Position numbers and translations under genes: made by a program. From positions 1 through 43,036 of the forward strand of contig JAQGIK010000014.1 in assembly GCA_028291265.1 (NCBI GenBank): a DNA stretch of 43,036 nucleotides. Direction: 5' to 3'. Numbering within the stretch: the stretch's first letter is position 1; each line of letters opens with the position of its first letter. The notes below the pieces were generated by a model that saw only the letters and a program-made list of their open reading frames with translations, did not search any database and was not told the DNA's origin. Shown here piece by piece: positions 1 to 9,480 of this stretch. Origin of the DNA: Caulobacter sp. (GTDB lineage: Bacteria > Pseudomonadota > Alphaproteobacteria > Caulobacterales > Caulobacteraceae).

Positions 1-907
1 CGCAGAACACCACCGGCTGCACGTCCTTGAAGCCCGTCAGGGCCTGGGAGGTCGGCTTCTTCTCGTCGGTGATGGTGTCGCCGACGGCGGCGTCGGCGAC
101 CTCCTTGATCTGGGCGGTGAAGAAGCCGACCTCGCCCGGGCCGAGCGCGTCGACCGGCGTGTTCTTCGGCAGGAAGACCCCAACCCGGTCAACGAGGTGG
201 GTCTTGCCGGCGTTCATCATCTTGATGCGCTGGCCGGCCTTGAGCGAGCCGTCGAACACGCGGACCAGCACGATGACGCCCAGGTAGGCGTCGTACCAGG
301 CGTCGACCAGCAGGGCCTTGAGCGGCGCGTCCGGGTCGCCCTTGGGGGCGGGCAGGCGGGTGACGATGGCTTCCAGCACGTCGTCGATGCCAAGCCCGCT
401 CTTGGCGCTGCACAGCACGGCGTCGCTCGCGTCCAGGCCGATGACGTCCTCGATCTGCTGGCGGATGCGGTCGGGCTCGGCGGCCGGCAGGTCGATCTTG
501 TTGAGGACCGGGACGATCTCGTGGTTGTTGTCGATGGCCTGATAGACGTTGGCCAGGGTCTGGGCCTCGACACCCTGGCTGGCGTCGACGACCAGGATCG
601 AGCCCTCGCAGGCGGCCAGGCAGCGGCTGACCTCATAGGCGAAGTCGACGTGGCCGGGGGTGTCCATCAGGTTCAGGACATAGGTTTCCCCGTCCTTGGC
701 CTTGTAGTTGAGGCGCACGGTCTGCGCCTTGATGGTGATGCCGCGCTCCTTCTCGATGTCCATGTTGTCGAGGACCTGCTCGGTCATCTCGCGCGCGGTC
801 AGGCCGCCCGTCTGCTGGATGAGGCGGTCGGAGAGCGTGCTCTTGCCGTGGTCGATGTGGGCCACGATGGAGAAGTTGCGGATCTTGTCGATAGGCGGGG
901 TGGTCAT
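1..907 (-). CDS. lepA: Translation elongation factor 4 (LepA), 5' part; gene runs off the window
   Basis: This is a ribosome-associated GTPase of the LepA/EF4 family, which back-translocates or remodels stalled ribosomes. The protein begins [20 protein letters not shown], the usual LepA opening. GTPase motifs are in order: G1 AHIDHGKST near residue 16, the switch II motif DTPGHVDF near residue 80, and G4 NKID near residue 135. The start of domain II follows ([20 protein letters not shown]). About 302 of the usual 600 or so residues are present; the C-terminal half lies before base 1, so this is truncation by the window and not a broken gene. The start ATG is at 905-907 on the minus strand, with only a weak ribosome site. 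It is divergent from the response regulator at 1025. Confidence 0.97.
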   Translation of the reverse strand, partial: MTTPPIDKIRNFSIVAHIDHGKSTLSDRLIQQTGGLTAREMTEQVLDNMDIEKERGITIKAQTVRLNYKAKDGETYVLNLMDTPGHVDFAYEVSRCLAACEGSILVVDASQGVEAQTLANVYQAIDNNHEIVPVLNKIDLPAAEPDRIRQQIEDVIGLDASDAVLCSAKSGLGIDDVLEAIVTRLPAPKGDPDAPLKALLVDAWYDAYLGVIVLVRVFDGSLKAGQRIKMMNAGKTHLVDRVGVFLPKNTPVDALGPGEVGFFTAQIKEVADAAVGDTITDEKKPTSQALTGFKDVQPVVFC

Positions 908-1024
908 GGTGGGGCGCGTCTAGCACAGATCGCCGCGAGTGCGAGAGTTTGCGGCGCGCGGCGGATTCACCCTTCGGCAGAACTCTGGGTCCAGTCTGGA
1001 CGTTCGCACTGTTGCGAGGCGCCC

Positions 1025-1429
1025 ATGAGCCCACTGATCCTTGTCGTCGACGATGACGAACCCGTCCGCGAATACGCCCGGCTGGTGCTGGAAGCCGCTG
1101 GCTACCAGGTGGCCACCGCCTGGAGCGGCGAGCATGCCCTCAAGTACCTGGTCATGGGCCGCCCTGACCTGTTGCTGGTCGACGTCAGCATGCCCGGCAT
1201 GAGCGGCCTGGAGCTGATCGCCCGGGTCCGCCTGCGCACCCGCTTCAAGGACATCCCGGTGCTGGTGTTCAGCGCCTCGGGCCTCGGTGTCGATATCCAG
1301 GCGGCGATCCGGGCCGGAGCCGGCGGCTACCTGCTGAAACCCTTCGCCGCCGAGGAACTGACGGCCAAGGTCGCCGCTGTGCTCGCGGCCTCCGATCCGG
1401 GCCATTGGGCCGACCCCGCCGGCGGCTGA
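1025..1429 (+). CDS. Single-domain response regulator (CheY-like receiver)
   Basis: This is a 134-residue phosphoacceptor receiver with no output domain. The acidic cluster VVDDDE is near residues 6-11. The phosphorylatable Asp is D53 in LLLVDVSMPGM, the switch Ser lies in VLVFSASG, and the conserved Lys is K105 in GYLLKPF, so the active site looks complete. The frame is open far upstream of 1025, but that part is the reverse complement of lepA. I chose the ATG at 1025 because the homology begins there and a GAGG lies about 5 bases before it. No histidine kinase is adjacent, so the partner is unknown. It is a short signalling adaptor acting in the cytoplasm. Confidence 0.93.
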   Translation: MSPLILVVDDDEPVREYARLVLEAAGYQVATAWSGEHALKYLVMGRPDLLLVDVSMPGMSGLELIARVRLRTRFKDIPVLVFSASGLGVDIQAAIRAGAGGYLLKPFAAEELTAKVAAVLAASDPGHWADPAGG

Positions 1430-1566
1430 TGTCCCTATTTTGTCAGCAGCCTGTCGGAACCGGTCCTCGCCGGCCGTCCTGAGGGACGAACATGGCTCTT
1501 CGCGGTTGCGAAATGCCCCCGAGAGCCTAGATACCGCTGACGCCTGCACAGACTGGGGAGCTCCGA

Positions 1567-2673
1567 GTGCGCGCCTTTACCGCCCGGCCTGGCCGGACAC
1601 GGACCCTTGCCCTGACCTTCGTCCTCGCGCTGGCGTTGCCGTTGGCCGCCTGTGGCAAGAAGGAAGAGGCGCCCAAGGCCAAGGTCGCCCAGACCGTCAC
1701 CGCCGCCGTCGTCAGCGAACAGACCCTGCCGCGCCGGGTCGAGGTGTCGGGCACGGTCACCGCCTGGAACGAGGTCATCGTCGGCGCCGAGACCGGCGGG
1801 CTGACCGCCGTGCAGGTGCTGGCCGACGAGGGCGACTGGGTCCGGCAGGGCCAGCTGATCGTCAAGATGAGCGACACCGTCCAGCGGGCGGCGCTGCGCC
1901 AGGCCCAGGCCGGGGTGCTGTCGGCCAAGGCGACGCTGGCGGAGGCCACCGCCGCGCTCGGTCGGTCGCAGGAACTCAAGAGCCGGGGCTATCTCTCCCA
2001 GGCGGCGCTGGAAACGGCGCTGGCCCGACAGCGGACCGCCTCGGCCAGCGTCGCCCAGGCCGAAGCCGCCGCCGCCTCGGCCTACGCCCAGCTGGACCAG
2101 ACCAATCTCCGCGCCCCGGTCAGCGGCCGGGTCTCCAGCCGCTCGGTGGTCAAGGGCCAGATCGTCCAGCCCGGCGTCGAACTGCTGCGGCTGGTCCGCG
2201 ACGGCCGGCTGGAGCTGGCCGGCGAACTGCCCGAGGCGCAGCTGAACCTGGTGCGGCCCGGCATGCCCGCCGTCATCACCGGCGACGAAGGCGGCCAGAC
2301 CGGCGGCGTCGTCCGCCTGGTCACCCCGCGCGTCGACGCCCAGACCCGCGTCGGCCTGGCCCGCGTCAGCCTGGCCTCGCCGCAGAGCTTCCGGCCCGGC
2401 ATGTTCGCCAAGGCCAGCATCGACGTCGGCGACCAGCCGGCCCTGACCCTGCCGCAGTCGGCGGTGGTGTTCCGCAACTCCAAGGCCGGCGTCTATGTCA
2501 TCGACGCCAAGGGCCAGGCCCACTTCCGCGAGGTGAGCACCGGCGCGCGCGTCGGCGAGAGCGTCGAGATCGCCGGCGGCCTGAACGCCGGCGAGCGGGT
2601 GGTGGTCGGCGGCGCCGGCTTCCTGGCCGACGGGGACAATGTCCGCGTGGTCGCCGCCCAGCCGAAACGCTAG
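1567..2673 (+). CDS. RND efflux pump periplasmic adaptor (membrane fusion protein)
   Basis: This 368-residue lipoprotein of the AcrA/MexA/HlyD adaptor family links an inner-membrane RND pump to an outer-membrane channel. A signal peptide with lipobox LPLAAC puts the lipidated Cys near residue 28. Next come a biotinyl-lipoyl-like half (VIVGAETGGLTAVQVLADEG), an alpha-hairpin rich in Ala and Gln (residues about 100-170), the second lipoyl half (LRAPVSGRVSSRSVVKGQIV) and beta-barrel and membrane-proximal domains. It starts at GTG 1567, with GGGGAG about 8 bases upstream. The permease gene follows 9 bases after the stop, so the two form one operon. The substrate cannot be told from sequence. Confidence 0.93.
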   Translation: MRAFTARPGRTRTLALTFVLALALPLAACGKKEEAPKAKVAQTVTAAVVSEQTLPRRVEVSGTVTAWNEVIVGAETGGLTAVQVLADEGDWVRQGQLIVKMSDTVQRAALRQAQAGVLSAKATLAEATAALGRSQELKSRGYLSQAALETALARQRTASASVAQAEAAAASAYAQLDQTNLRAPVSGRVSSRSVVKGQIVQPGVELLRLVRDGRLELAGELPEAQLNLVRPGMPAVITGDEGGQTGGVVRLVTPRVDAQTRVGLARVSLASPQSFRPGMFAKASIDVGDQPALTLPQSAVVFRNSKAGVYVIDAKGQAHFREVSTGARVGESVEIAGGLNAGERVVVGGAGFLADGDNVRVVAAQPKR

Positions 2674-2682
2674 GGGCGGGCC

Positions 2683-5600
2683 ATGTTCCGCAACATCTCC
2701 GCCTGGTCGATCAAGAACCCGATCCCGGTCGTCCTGCTGTTCATCATCCTGACCCTGGCCGGGGTCCAGGGCTTCTCGAAGATGCGGGTGAACAACTTCC
2801 CCGACATCGATTTCCCGGCCGTCTTCGTGGCCGCCGGCCAGCCGGGGGCGGCGCCGCCGGAACTCGAAAGCCAGGTCACCCGCATCATCGAGGACTCGCT
2901 GACTGGCCTGAACGGCGTGCGCCATGTGCGCTCGACGGTCGGCGACGGCAGCAGCACCACCATGGTCGAGTTCGAGATCGGCACCGATCTGGAGCGGGCG
3001 ACCAACGACGTGCGTAACGCCGTCGCCTCGATCCGCGCCGACCTGCCGCAGGACATCCCCGAGCCGATCGTCCAGCGCATCGACATCTCCGGCCAGCCGC
3101 TGATCACCTATGTGGTGCGGTCCGGCAGCCTGAACCCCGAACAGCTCAGCTGGTTCGTCGACAACGACGTCTCCAAGCGCCTGCTGGCCATCCAGGGCAT
3201 CGCCCAGGTTACCCGCGAAGGCGGCGTGCACCGCGAGATCCGCGTCGAACTCGACCCGCGCCGGCTGGCGGCCCAGGGGGTGACGGCGGCCCAGGTCAGC
3301 CAGACGCTCAAGGCGATCAACGCCGACCTGCCCGGCGGCCGCGCCACCCTCGGCGGCGAGGAGCGGGCCATCCGCACGCTCGGCGGGGCCGACACCATCG
3401 AACAGCTGGCCGACAAGCGGGTGTCGCTGGGCGGCGGCCGCAGCGTGCGGCTGGGCGACCTCGGCAAGGTCATCGACAGCTGGACCGAGCCGCGCATCCG
3501 GGCCCGTTTCAACGGCGAGGAGGTGGTCTCCTTCTCGATGCTGCGCACCCGCGACGGCAGCGAGGTCAAGGCCGGCAAGGCGGTGCGCAAGGCGATCGAA
3601 AAGCTCGACGCCGAACGCAACGATCTCGACATCGAGGAGGTCACCTCGACCGTCCAGTATGTCGAGGCCAGTTATAACGCCTCGGTCGAGGCCCTGCTGC
3701 TCGGCGCCCTGCTGGCGGTGGCGGTGGTCTTCCTGTTCCTGCGCGACTGGCGCGCGACCTTGATCACGGCGACGGCCATCCCGCTGTCGCTGATCCCGAC
3801 CTTCGCCATCCTCGCGCCGCTTGACCAGAGCTTCAACGTCGTCACCCTGCTGGCCCTGTCGCTGACCATCGGCATCCTCGTCGACGACGCCATCGTCGAG
3901 ATCGAGAACATCGTCCGGCACATGCAGCAGTACAATCTGACGCCCTATCAGGCGGCCATGGAGGCGGCGGACGAGATCGGCCTGGCGGTGGTGGCGACGA
4001 CGGCGACCATCATCGCGGTGTTCGCACCGGTCGGCTTCATGCCCGGCATCGTCGGCCAGTTCTTCAAGAGCTTCGCCCTGGCGGCCTGTATCTCGGTGCT
4101 GTTCTCCCTGGTGGTGGCGCGGATGCTGACCCCGCTGATGAGCGCCTACCTGCTCAAGAAGACGCCCAAGATGAGCGTCCACAAGGACCCGTTCTGGATG
4201 GCGGGCTACCTGAAGTCGCTGGCCTGGGGCATGCGCCACCGGATCATCTCCTTCATCATGGGCACGGTGTTCTTCGTGCTGTCGATCTTCGTCGCCGCCA
4301 TGGTGCCGGCCGAGTTCATTCCGGCCGGCGACCAGGGCTACAGCGCCATGAGCGTCGAGCTGCCGCCAGGGGCGACCCTCGAGGATACCGACCGGGTGGT
4401 GCTGCAGATCACCAAGGTGCTGCAGGGACGCCCCGAGGTGAAGAGCGTCTACGGCGGCGTCGGCGCCGGCCTGTCGCCGACCGGACCCGGCGGCGGCGGC
4501 TCGGCCCTGAGCGATGTGCGGCGGGCGGCGGTGACGGCCAACCTGGTGCCCAAGGGCGAGCGCAAGCTCTCCCAGCAGGAATTCGAGCAGGACGTCGCCA
4601 AGAGCTTCAAGGACATCCCCGGGGTGCGCATCCGCTTCGGCGTCGATGGCTCGGCCCCGATCTACAACGTCACCCTGACCAGCGATGACGGCGCCGCCCT
4701 GGCCCGCGCCTCCCGGGCGGTCGAGACCCAGATGCGGGCCGTCGAGGGGCTGGCCAATGTCGTCAACACCGCCGACATCGCCCGGCCCGAGGTGCTGGTG
4801 ACGCCCAAGCCCGACGTCGCCGCCCGCATGGGCGTCTCGGCCAGCGACATCAGCCAGGCCGTGCGCGTCGCCACCCTCGGCGACATCGACCAGCTGCTGC
4901 CCAAGTTCAACCTCGGCGACCGGCAGATTCCCATCCGCCTGCGCCTGACCGAAAACGCCCGCGAGCACCTCGACGTGCTGCAGAACCTGCGGGTGCCGAC
5001 CGCCTCGGGCGAGGCCGTGCCGCTGTCGGCGGTGGCCGACATCACCTTCGGGGCCGGACCCAGCCAGATCGACCGGCTGGACCGCAGCCGCAACGCCACC
5101 ATCACCGCCGAGCTGGTCGGCATCTCGCTGGGCCAGGCCGACAAGGCGGTGAAGGCGCTGCCGTCCCTGAAAAACCTGCCGGCCGGCGTCTCGATCCAGC
5201 CGTCGGGCGACGTCGAGGCCCTCGCCGAACTCGGCATCGGCTTCCTCACCGCCTTCGCCACCGGCATCCTGCTGATGTACGCGGTGCTGGTGCTGCTGTT
5301 CAAAAGCTTCCTGCACCCGATCACCATCCAGATGGCCCTGCCGCTGGCCCTGGGCGGGGCCTTCTTCGCCCTGCTGATCACCAGCACCAACCTCAGCATG
5401 CCGGCCCTGATCGGCCTGCTCATGCTGATGGGCATTGCGGCCAAGAACTCGATCCTGCTGGTCGAGTACGGCATCGAGGCCCGCAACGCCGGGGCGATCC
5501 GCTACGACGCCATGATGGACGCCGCCCACAAGCGGGCGCGGCCGATCCTGATGACCACGGTGGCCATGGGCGCCGGCATGCTGCCGGTGGCGCTGGGCCT

Positions 5601-5886
5601 GGGCGAGGACGTCGAGTTCCGCCAGCCGATGGCCATCGCCGTGATCGGCGGCCTGATCACCTCGACCCTGCTCAGCCTGCTGTTCGTGCCGGTGATGTAC
5701 ACCATCCTCGAGGACATCTTCGGCTTCCTGCGCTGGCTGCTGCGCAAGGACAAGTCGGTGACTTGGCGCGAGTTCAAGACCAGGCTGCGCGGGCCGACCG
5801 GCCCGGCGGCGGGCGTCCCGGCCGAGGCGCACGGCGGCGGCTACCCGCCGCCGGACACCGGGCATGGGTCGCCGCTGGTCACCTGA
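2683..5886 (+). CDS. RND family multidrug efflux permease (HAE1/AcrB type)
   Basis: This 1067-residue proton-driven inner-membrane transporter is full length for the AcrB family. The N terminus ([18 protein letters not shown]) is the first transmembrane helix. Two large periplasmic loops (residues about 40-335 and 560-870) alternate with two blocks of membrane helices. The proton-relay Asp pair is in [14 protein letters not shown] (about residue 405). The second block has [17 protein letters not shown], with the Lys expected in TM10. A Gly/Pro-rich tail follows the last helix. It is cotranscribed with the adaptor just upstream. No TolC-like outer-membrane factor or local repressor lies in the window, so the pump probably uses a channel encoded elsewhere. 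Confidence 0.95.
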   Translation: MFRNISAWSIKNPIPVVLLFIILTLAGVQGFSKMRVNNFPDIDFPAVFVAAGQPGAAPPELESQVTRIIEDSLTGLNGVRHVRSTVGDGSSTTMVEFEIGTDLERATNDVRNAVASIRADLPQDIPEPIVQRIDISGQPLITYVVRSGSLNPEQLSWFVDNDVSKRLLAIQGIAQVTREGGVHREIRVELDPRRLAAQGVTAAQVSQTLKAINADLPGGRATLGGEERAIRTLGGADTIEQLADKRVSLGGGRSVRLGDLGKVIDSWTEPRIRARFNGEEVVSFSMLRTRDGSEVKAGKAVRKAIEKLDAERNDLDIEEVTSTVQYVEASYNASVEALLLGALLAVAVVFLFLRDWRATLITATAIPLSLIPTFAILAPLDQSFNVVTLLALSLTIGILVDDAIVEIENIVRHMQQYNLTPYQAAMEAADEIGLAVVATTATIIAVFAPVGFMPGIVGQFFKSFALAACISVLFSLVVARMLTPLMSAYLLKKTPKMSVHKDPFWMAGYLKSLAWGMRHRIISFIMGTVFFVLSIFVAAMVPAEFIPAGDQGYSAMSVELPPGATLEDTDRVVLQITKVLQGRPEVKSVYGGVGAGLSPTGPGGGGSALSDVRRAAVTANLVPKGERKLSQQEFEQDVAKSFKDIPGVRIRFGVDGSAPIYNVTLTSDDGAALARASRAVETQMRAVEGLANVVNTADIARPEVLVTPKPDVAARMGVSASDISQAVRVATLGDIDQLLPKFNLGDRQIPIRLRLTENAREHLDVLQNLRVPTASGEAVPLSAVADITFGAGPSQIDRLDRSRNATITAELVGISLGQADKAVKALPSLKNLPAGVSIQPSGDVEALAELGIGFLTAFATGILLMYAVLVLLFKSFLHPITIQMALPLALGGAFFALLITSTNLSMPALIGLLMLMGIAAKNSILLVEYGIEARNAGAIRYDAMMDAAHKRARPILMTTVAMGAGMLPVALGLGEDVEFRQPMAIAVIGGLITSTLLSLLFVPVMYTILEDIFGFLRWLLRKDKSVTWREFKTRLRGPTGPAAGVPAEAHGGGYPPPDTGHGSPLVT

Positions 5887-5978
5887 CCCCGTTCACGGCC
5901 GGGTAACCCATTTCGGGCTATTCGTCGGGACGGGGCAAAAGGCCCTTCCGCGCGAGCGGACTCCAGAACGGGCCGGCC

Positions 5979-6800
5979 ATGCTGAGCATCAACACCAATT
6001 ACGGCGCGATGATCGCGCTGCAGAACCTGAACGCGGTCAACACCGAACTGTTCGAGGTTCAACGCCGGATCAGCACCGGCTTCAAGATTTCGTCGCCAAA
6101 GGACAACGGCGCCGTCTGGGCCATGGCCCAGGGCCAGCGCGCCGAGATGAAGTCCCTCAACGCCGTCACCGGCTCGCTGCAGCGCGGCCTGTCCATCGTC
6201 GACGTGGCGATCAGCGGCGGCGAGACGATCAGCGATCTCCTCAGCCAGATGAAGGAGAAGATGCTGGCGGCCTCCGACGCCTCGCTCAACGCCAGCGACC
6301 GGGCGGCGATCAGCGCCGACTACGTGTCCCTGCGCAAGCAGATCGACCTCGCCGCCTCCAACGCCACCTTCAGCGGCGTCAGCCTGATCAACGCCGGCAG
6401 TTCCGGCAACGTCCGCGCCCTGGCCAATTCCGCCGCCAGCGACAGCATCAACGTCGATCACGTCGATCTGTCGACGACCGGCAGCCTCATCAGCGGCACC
6501 CTGGCCGACCTGACGACAGTGACGGCCGCCGACCTGACCAACCTCGACAATGCCTTGAAGGGGGTCAACGGGGCGGTGGCCAGGCTGGGCACCGGGTCCA
6601 AGGCGCTGGAGACCCACGAGACCTTCATCTCCAAGCTTCAGGACACGATGGAAGCCTCGATCGGCAAGCTGGTCGATGCGGACCTGGCCAAGGAAAGCGC
6701 CCGCTTCCAGGCCCTGCAGGTCAAGCAGCAGCTGGCCATCCAGGCCCTGAGCATCGCCAACCAGCAGCCCAACCTGATCCTGCAGCTGTTCAGGAACTAG
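5979..6800 (+). CDS. Flagellin (short, Caulobacter-type)
   Basis: This is the structural protein of the flagellar filament, exported by the flagellar type III apparatus. At 273 residues it has only the conserved D0/D1 ends and almost no variable D2/D3 centre. The N-terminal flagellin signature is LSINTNYGAMIALQNLNAVN, continuing into the RISTGFKISSPKDN segment. The C-terminal coiled-coil half ends QALSIANQQPNLILQLFRN, the usual final motif. It stands alone: no flaF, flbT, flagellar assembly gene or second flagellin is nearby. I could not find a convincing sigma-54 -24/-12 pair in the 92 bases upstream. It could be one of several paralogous flagellins, as in Caulobacter. A REP-like element follows the stop. 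Confidence 0.95.
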   Translation: MLSINTNYGAMIALQNLNAVNTELFEVQRRISTGFKISSPKDNGAVWAMAQGQRAEMKSLNAVTGSLQRGLSIVDVAISGGETISDLLSQMKEKMLAASDASLNASDRAAISADYVSLRKQIDLAASNATFSGVSLINAGSSGNVRALANSAASDSINVDHVDLSTTGSLISGTLADLTTVTAADLTNLDNALKGVNGAVARLGTGSKALETHETFISKLQDTMEASIGKLVDADLAKESARFQALQVKQQLAIQALSIANQQPNLILQLFRN

Positions 6801-6803
6801 GTT

Positions 6804-6914
6804 GCGTCCTTCGACACGCCCGCTGCGCGGGCTGCTCAGGATGACTGACTTGAGTGCAGTTCAAAATATGTAGTCATGCTGAGCAGCGGTCGCAGACCGC
6901 GTGTCGAAGCACGC
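6804..6914. repeat. Bipartite REP/BIME-like palindromic element
   Basis: Two 43-base arms (6804-6846 and 6872-6914) lie in inverted orientation around a 25-base AT-richer spacer, and 35 of 43 positions match. Each arm also folds on itself with a 6-bp inner stem (GCCCGC/GCGGGC in the left arm, GCGGTC/GACCGC in the right) around a 3-base loop, plus an outer TCCT/AGGA or TGCT/AGCA stem. All eight differences between arms are four compensatory base-pair changes. It sits exactly between two convergent genes (flagellin and the SRAP protein), where it may end transcription from both sides. Transposase-mobilised REP elements look like this; no RAYT gene is in the window. Confidence 0.85.
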
Positions 6915-6921
6915 GTTGGCC

Positions 6922-7506
6922 TTACAGCAGCGAGCCCTTCGCCGCCCGCGGCGCTTCCTCGATCAGCCAGGTTCCCGCCGGCGAAGGCCTGAGCAGGCCG
7001 TCTTCGCCGGCCAGCCAGCGGTCCCAGTCGGCGCGGTCCAGCACCACCGGCTGGCGGTCATGGGTCGGCGCGATGTCGGGGCCGGGATCGACGGTCAGCA
7101 GGCTGAAGCGGGCATCGTCGCCGCCATTCTGGTAGCCGGCGAAACAGAACCAGTCGCCGTCGCTGCGGGAAAAGCGCCAGCGGGTCTTCGGATATTTCTC
7201 GCCAGTGAACTCGAAGAAGGAGGAGGCGGGGACCAGGCAGCGGCCCTTGTCGAACCGGCGGCCTTCCGAGCGCATGTTGATCACCGGCGGCCGCTTGGGC
7301 TGGCTGGGCAGGAGGCCCCACTGGAGGCGGACGAGGGTGGTGTGATCGCCCTGGGGCAGGATCACCGGCGCGGCGTCGGTCGGGCGGATGTCGTCGGTGG
7401 GCTCGAGGTTGGGCGGGCCGCTGGGGAAGCGCAGCGGAAACCGGCTCTCGCTGAAGATCTCGAAGATCTCGCCGACCGGGATGTGGTTCGCGTAGTTGTT
7501 GCACAT
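6922..7506 (-). CDS. SOS response-associated peptidase (SRAP, YedK/HMCES family)
   Basis: The 194-residue protein belongs to the SRAP family, which forms a covalent thiazolidine crosslink to abasic sites in single-stranded DNA and so shields them. The catalytic Cys is residue 2 (MCNNY), exposed after Met removal. Other family motifs are the INMRSEG segment, the active-site Glu in PASSFFEF, and the His in APTHDRQPVVL. Length is slightly under the typical 200-230. The start is fixed by the need for Cys2. It is divergent from the lipoprotein at 7593 (86 bases between). No SOS box was recognised, and no DNA-repair gene is next to it. Confidence 0.92.
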   Translation of the reverse strand: MCNNYANHIPVGEIFEIFSESRFPLRFPSGPPNLEPTDDIRPTDAAPVILPQGDHTTLVRLQWGLLPSQPKRPPVINMRSEGRRFDKGRCLVPASSFFEFTGEKYPKTRWRFSRSDGDWFCFAGYQNGGDDARFSLLTVDPGPDIAPTHDRQPVVLDRADWDRWLAGEDGLLRPSPAGTWLIEEAPRAAKGSLL

Positions 7507-7592
7507 GGGGGCGGCCTCGGGTCACACCACAATCCGTCGTGACGACTGGCGAGGCGTCTGCCAACCTCAAACCTCGCCGAGGGGAGAATTTA

Positions 7593-8147
7593 GTGAAGCC
7601 GTCGATTCTGCTGTCCGTCGCCTGCGCCCTGCTGCTGGGGGCCTGCGCCTCCATGCCGATCCAGAACTGGCCGCAGAACCAGCGGCCGCCCCGCGCCAAC
7701 GAGGCCAGGGTCATCGTCACCGGGGGTTCGCCGCGCGCCTGCGGCGGTTTGCGGATATTCAAGATCGGTGTCTCGCGGCCCGGCAACTATGTGGTCCTCA
7801 ACCGGGTGGCCGAGGCCAACATCGAAGGCGGCATGCTGAAATCGCACTTCGCGGACCACTACGGGCGGGTCAACGTCATCAGCCTTGAGCCCGGCCGCTA
7901 CTGGATCTATCCGGTCGCCGACGGGGCCCTGCAGAACAGCGGCCTGCCGCCGAGCTTCGAGTTCGAGGTGGCGGCCGGCGAACTGGCCTACGTCGGCGAG
8001 CTGTTCGTCGACGCGCCCTGCGGCTCGATGGCCGCCCGGATCGGCCTGTTCGACCAACAGGACCGCGATGTCGCCGTGCTGGTGTCGCTCAACCCGGCCT
8101 TTGCTGGCGTACCGGTCGTCAAGCGCATCGCCCAGCCGAGGCAATGA
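7593..8147 (+). CDS. Putative lipoprotein of unknown function (intact paralogue)
   Basis: This is a 184-residue predicted lipoprotein. The start is GTG 7593, preceded by GAGGGGAG about 8 bases upstream. A longer frame from 7539 adds 18 residues of no signal-peptide character and was not chosen. The signal peptide ends in the lipobox LLLGAC (Cys about residue 17). The mature part has two segments shared with the gene at 8694: FADHYGRVNVISLEPGRYWI and FEFEVAAGELAYVGELF, then DQQDRDVAVLVSLNP and VVKRIA. I do not recognise the family. The pattern of short beta strands and a late conserved aromatic/Gly segment resembles small envelope proteins with a DUF2846-like fold, but this is only a guess. 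Confidence 0.8.
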   Translation: MKPSILLSVACALLLGACASMPIQNWPQNQRPPRANEARVIVTGGSPRACGGLRIFKIGVSRPGNYVVLNRVAEANIEGGMLKSHFADHYGRVNVISLEPGRYWIYPVADGALQNSGLPPSFEFEVAAGELAYVGELFVDAPCGSMAARIGLFDQQDRDVAVLVSLNPAFAGVPVVKRIAQPRQ

Positions 8148-8235
8148 TTTCCGCGAACGGGAGCCGATTCACCCTTTCGGGCGATTGTTGCGACCTCCGC
8201 CGACGCCCAAGGTCGAGGCCACACGGGAGACGACC

Positions 8236-8616
8236 ATGACCTTCGACGCAACTGCCACCCCGGTGGCCTTCCTCTTCGTCACCGACCGCGAGCGGGCGCT
8301 GGCCTTCTACACGGGCGTGCTGGGCCTGACCCTGAAAAGCACTGACGGCTTCGGCGACTTCATCGAGCTCGGCGGCCAGGGCCTGCTGCGGATGACGGTC
8401 AACGCCGGGCATGTGGCCAGCAGCCACCCGGTCCTTGGCTGGAACGTCGCCGACATCGCGGCGGCGGTAGCGGTGTTGGCCGAGCGGGGGGTGGCGATGA
8501 TCCACTATGAGGGGATGGAGCAGGACGCTGCGGGGATCTGGACCGGGCCGGACGGGACGAAGGTGGCGTTCTTCGCGGACCCGGACGGGAATGCGCTGAC
8601 GGTGTCGCAGGCCTAG
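8236..8616 (+). CDS. VOC (glyoxalase/bleomycin resistance) family protein
   Basis: This is a 126-residue vicinal-oxygen-chelate fold protein made of two beta-alpha-beta-beta-beta units. The first unit has VAFLFVTDRERALAFYTGVL, the classic VOC opening. The C-terminal unit ends with WTGPDGTKVAFFADPDGNAL, the usual final strands. I chose ATG 8236 because GGGAGACGACC precedes it and the fold begins directly after; the longer frame upstream is out of register with the lipoprotein gene and is not coding. Members range from glyoxalases to antibiotic-binding proteins, and the substrate cannot be read here. It lies between the two lipoprotein paralogues, with no sign of functional linkage to either. 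Confidence 0.88.
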   Translation: MTFDATATPVAFLFVTDRERALAFYTGVLGLTLKSTDGFGDFIELGGQGLLRMTVNAGHVASSHPVLGWNVADIAAAVAVLAERGVAMIHYEGMEQDAAGIWTGPDGTKVAFFADPDGNALTVSQA

Positions 8617-8693
8617 CGGCGTCGGCCCGGCGCCGGGCGTCCCCTTACCGGATCGGGCGATCCCGGCTAGAGCTCGGCTGTCTTGGAGGTCCC

Positions 8694-9274
8694 ATGAAAC
8701 GCGTTGCCTGGCCGATCGTCGCCCTCGCCCTGACCCTGCTGTTCTGGGGACCGGCGGCTTCGGCGTTTCCAAACCTCTATGGACCGAAGAAGGCCAAGCT
8801 GCCGGCTCCAGCCGGCTACGGTGTGGTGATCGCCTCCTCCGGCGCGCCGCGCAATGCGTGGCCAGGGTGACCGAGCTGTTCGTCTCGCCGCTCGACAAAC
8901 CCCTGCAGAAAAACGTCGTCGCCGGCATGGTTCTGGATAACTACGTCATCGCCAGCGACTTCAAGGACCATCAGGGGACGGTCAATCTCTACGTGCTTCC
9001 CGAAGGCGAGTACCAGTTCTATCCGACCGTGCTGAATCCCTACCTGAAGTACGTAGAAATTCGCCGGGGCCGGTTCAGCGTCAAGGCCGGGGAAACGGTC
9101 TATATCGGTGAGGTGTTCCTGACGCAGGGCTGCGGCCCCGATCCGGTGGTCGAGGTTCGCGACCAGCAGGAACGAGACGTCTCCATGGCCGTCGCCATGC
9201 GGCCGGAAGTCGGCGCCATGACGGTGGTCAAGCGGCTCGCCTATTTCGACGGAAGCTACGTGCCGGAGAAGTAG
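8694..9274 (+). pseudogene. Secreted paralogue of the 7593 lipoprotein, split by a probable 1-base deletion
   Basis: The 5' part (8694-8870, 58 codons) encodes a signal peptide (MKRVAWPIVALALTLLFWGP, cleavage near AASA) and the start of the mature protein up to SSGAPRN, then runs into TGA. The rest of the domain continues in another frame (8852-9274) as CVARVTELFV and onward to the stop at 9274. That part matches the intact lipoprotein: FKDHQGTVNLYVLPEGEYQF, AGETVYIGEVF, VRDQQERDVSMAV and VVKRLA. Adding one base at 8853-8855 restores a continuous frame of about 193 codons. No lipobox is seen in this copy. The cause is either a real frameshift mutation or a sequencing error. The last 19 bases overlap the 74-residue gene on the other strand. 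Confidence 0.82.
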
Positions 9275-9480
9275 CGGCTGTTGGCGACCAGCAGCACGAC
9301 GAGCGATCCGAACGTGTAGAGGAAGGCCGCGACCCGCAGCCACCAGGCGTAGCCGGGGCCGAGGAAGAACCAGAGGATGGCCATCATCCCGATCATCAGG
9401 CCGCCATCGACACTGCGTCGGCCCGGCCGCCAGGGCGGCGGCTCAGCCCCGAGGTCGGGGGCGACCGCCTGGGTGGTCAC
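9256..9480 (-). CDS. Small membrane protein translationally coupled to cobS
   Basis: This 74-residue protein of unknown family has a polar Pro-rich N terminus ([17 protein letters not shown]) followed by two hydrophobic helices ([19 protein letters not shown] and [19 protein letters not shown]). Its GTG start (9478-9480) overlaps the cobS stop in a GTGA arrangement, which implies translational coupling. Downstream it overlaps the 3' end of the frameshifted secreted-protein gene on the opposite strand by 19 bases. Overlap with cobS, hydrophobic content and high third-position GC support a real gene. Its place after cobS is where cobT often lies in other alphaproteobacteria, but it has no similarity to CobT. 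The role is unknown. Confidence 0.72.
   Translation of the reverse strand: MTTQAVAPDLGAEPPPWRPGRRSVDGGLMIGMMAILWFFLGPGYAWWLRVAAFLYTFGSLVVLLVANSRYFSGT

Noticed and set aside
197..1024. Upstream extension of the response regulator frame
   Set aside because: It is the reverse complement of lepA, whose motifs are clear. The real protein begins at 1025 with a ribosome site.
1435..5865. Very long open frame (1476 codons) on the minus strand across the RND operon
   Set aside because: It is the antisense of the efflux genes. High GC removes stop codons, composition is Gln/His/Asp/Gly-rich without any domain, and the plus-strand proteins are unmistakable.
5887..5978. Possible sigma-54 promoter before the flagellin gene
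   Set aside because: Caulobacter flagellins often have one, but I could not find a GG...GC pair with the right spacing in these 92 bases.
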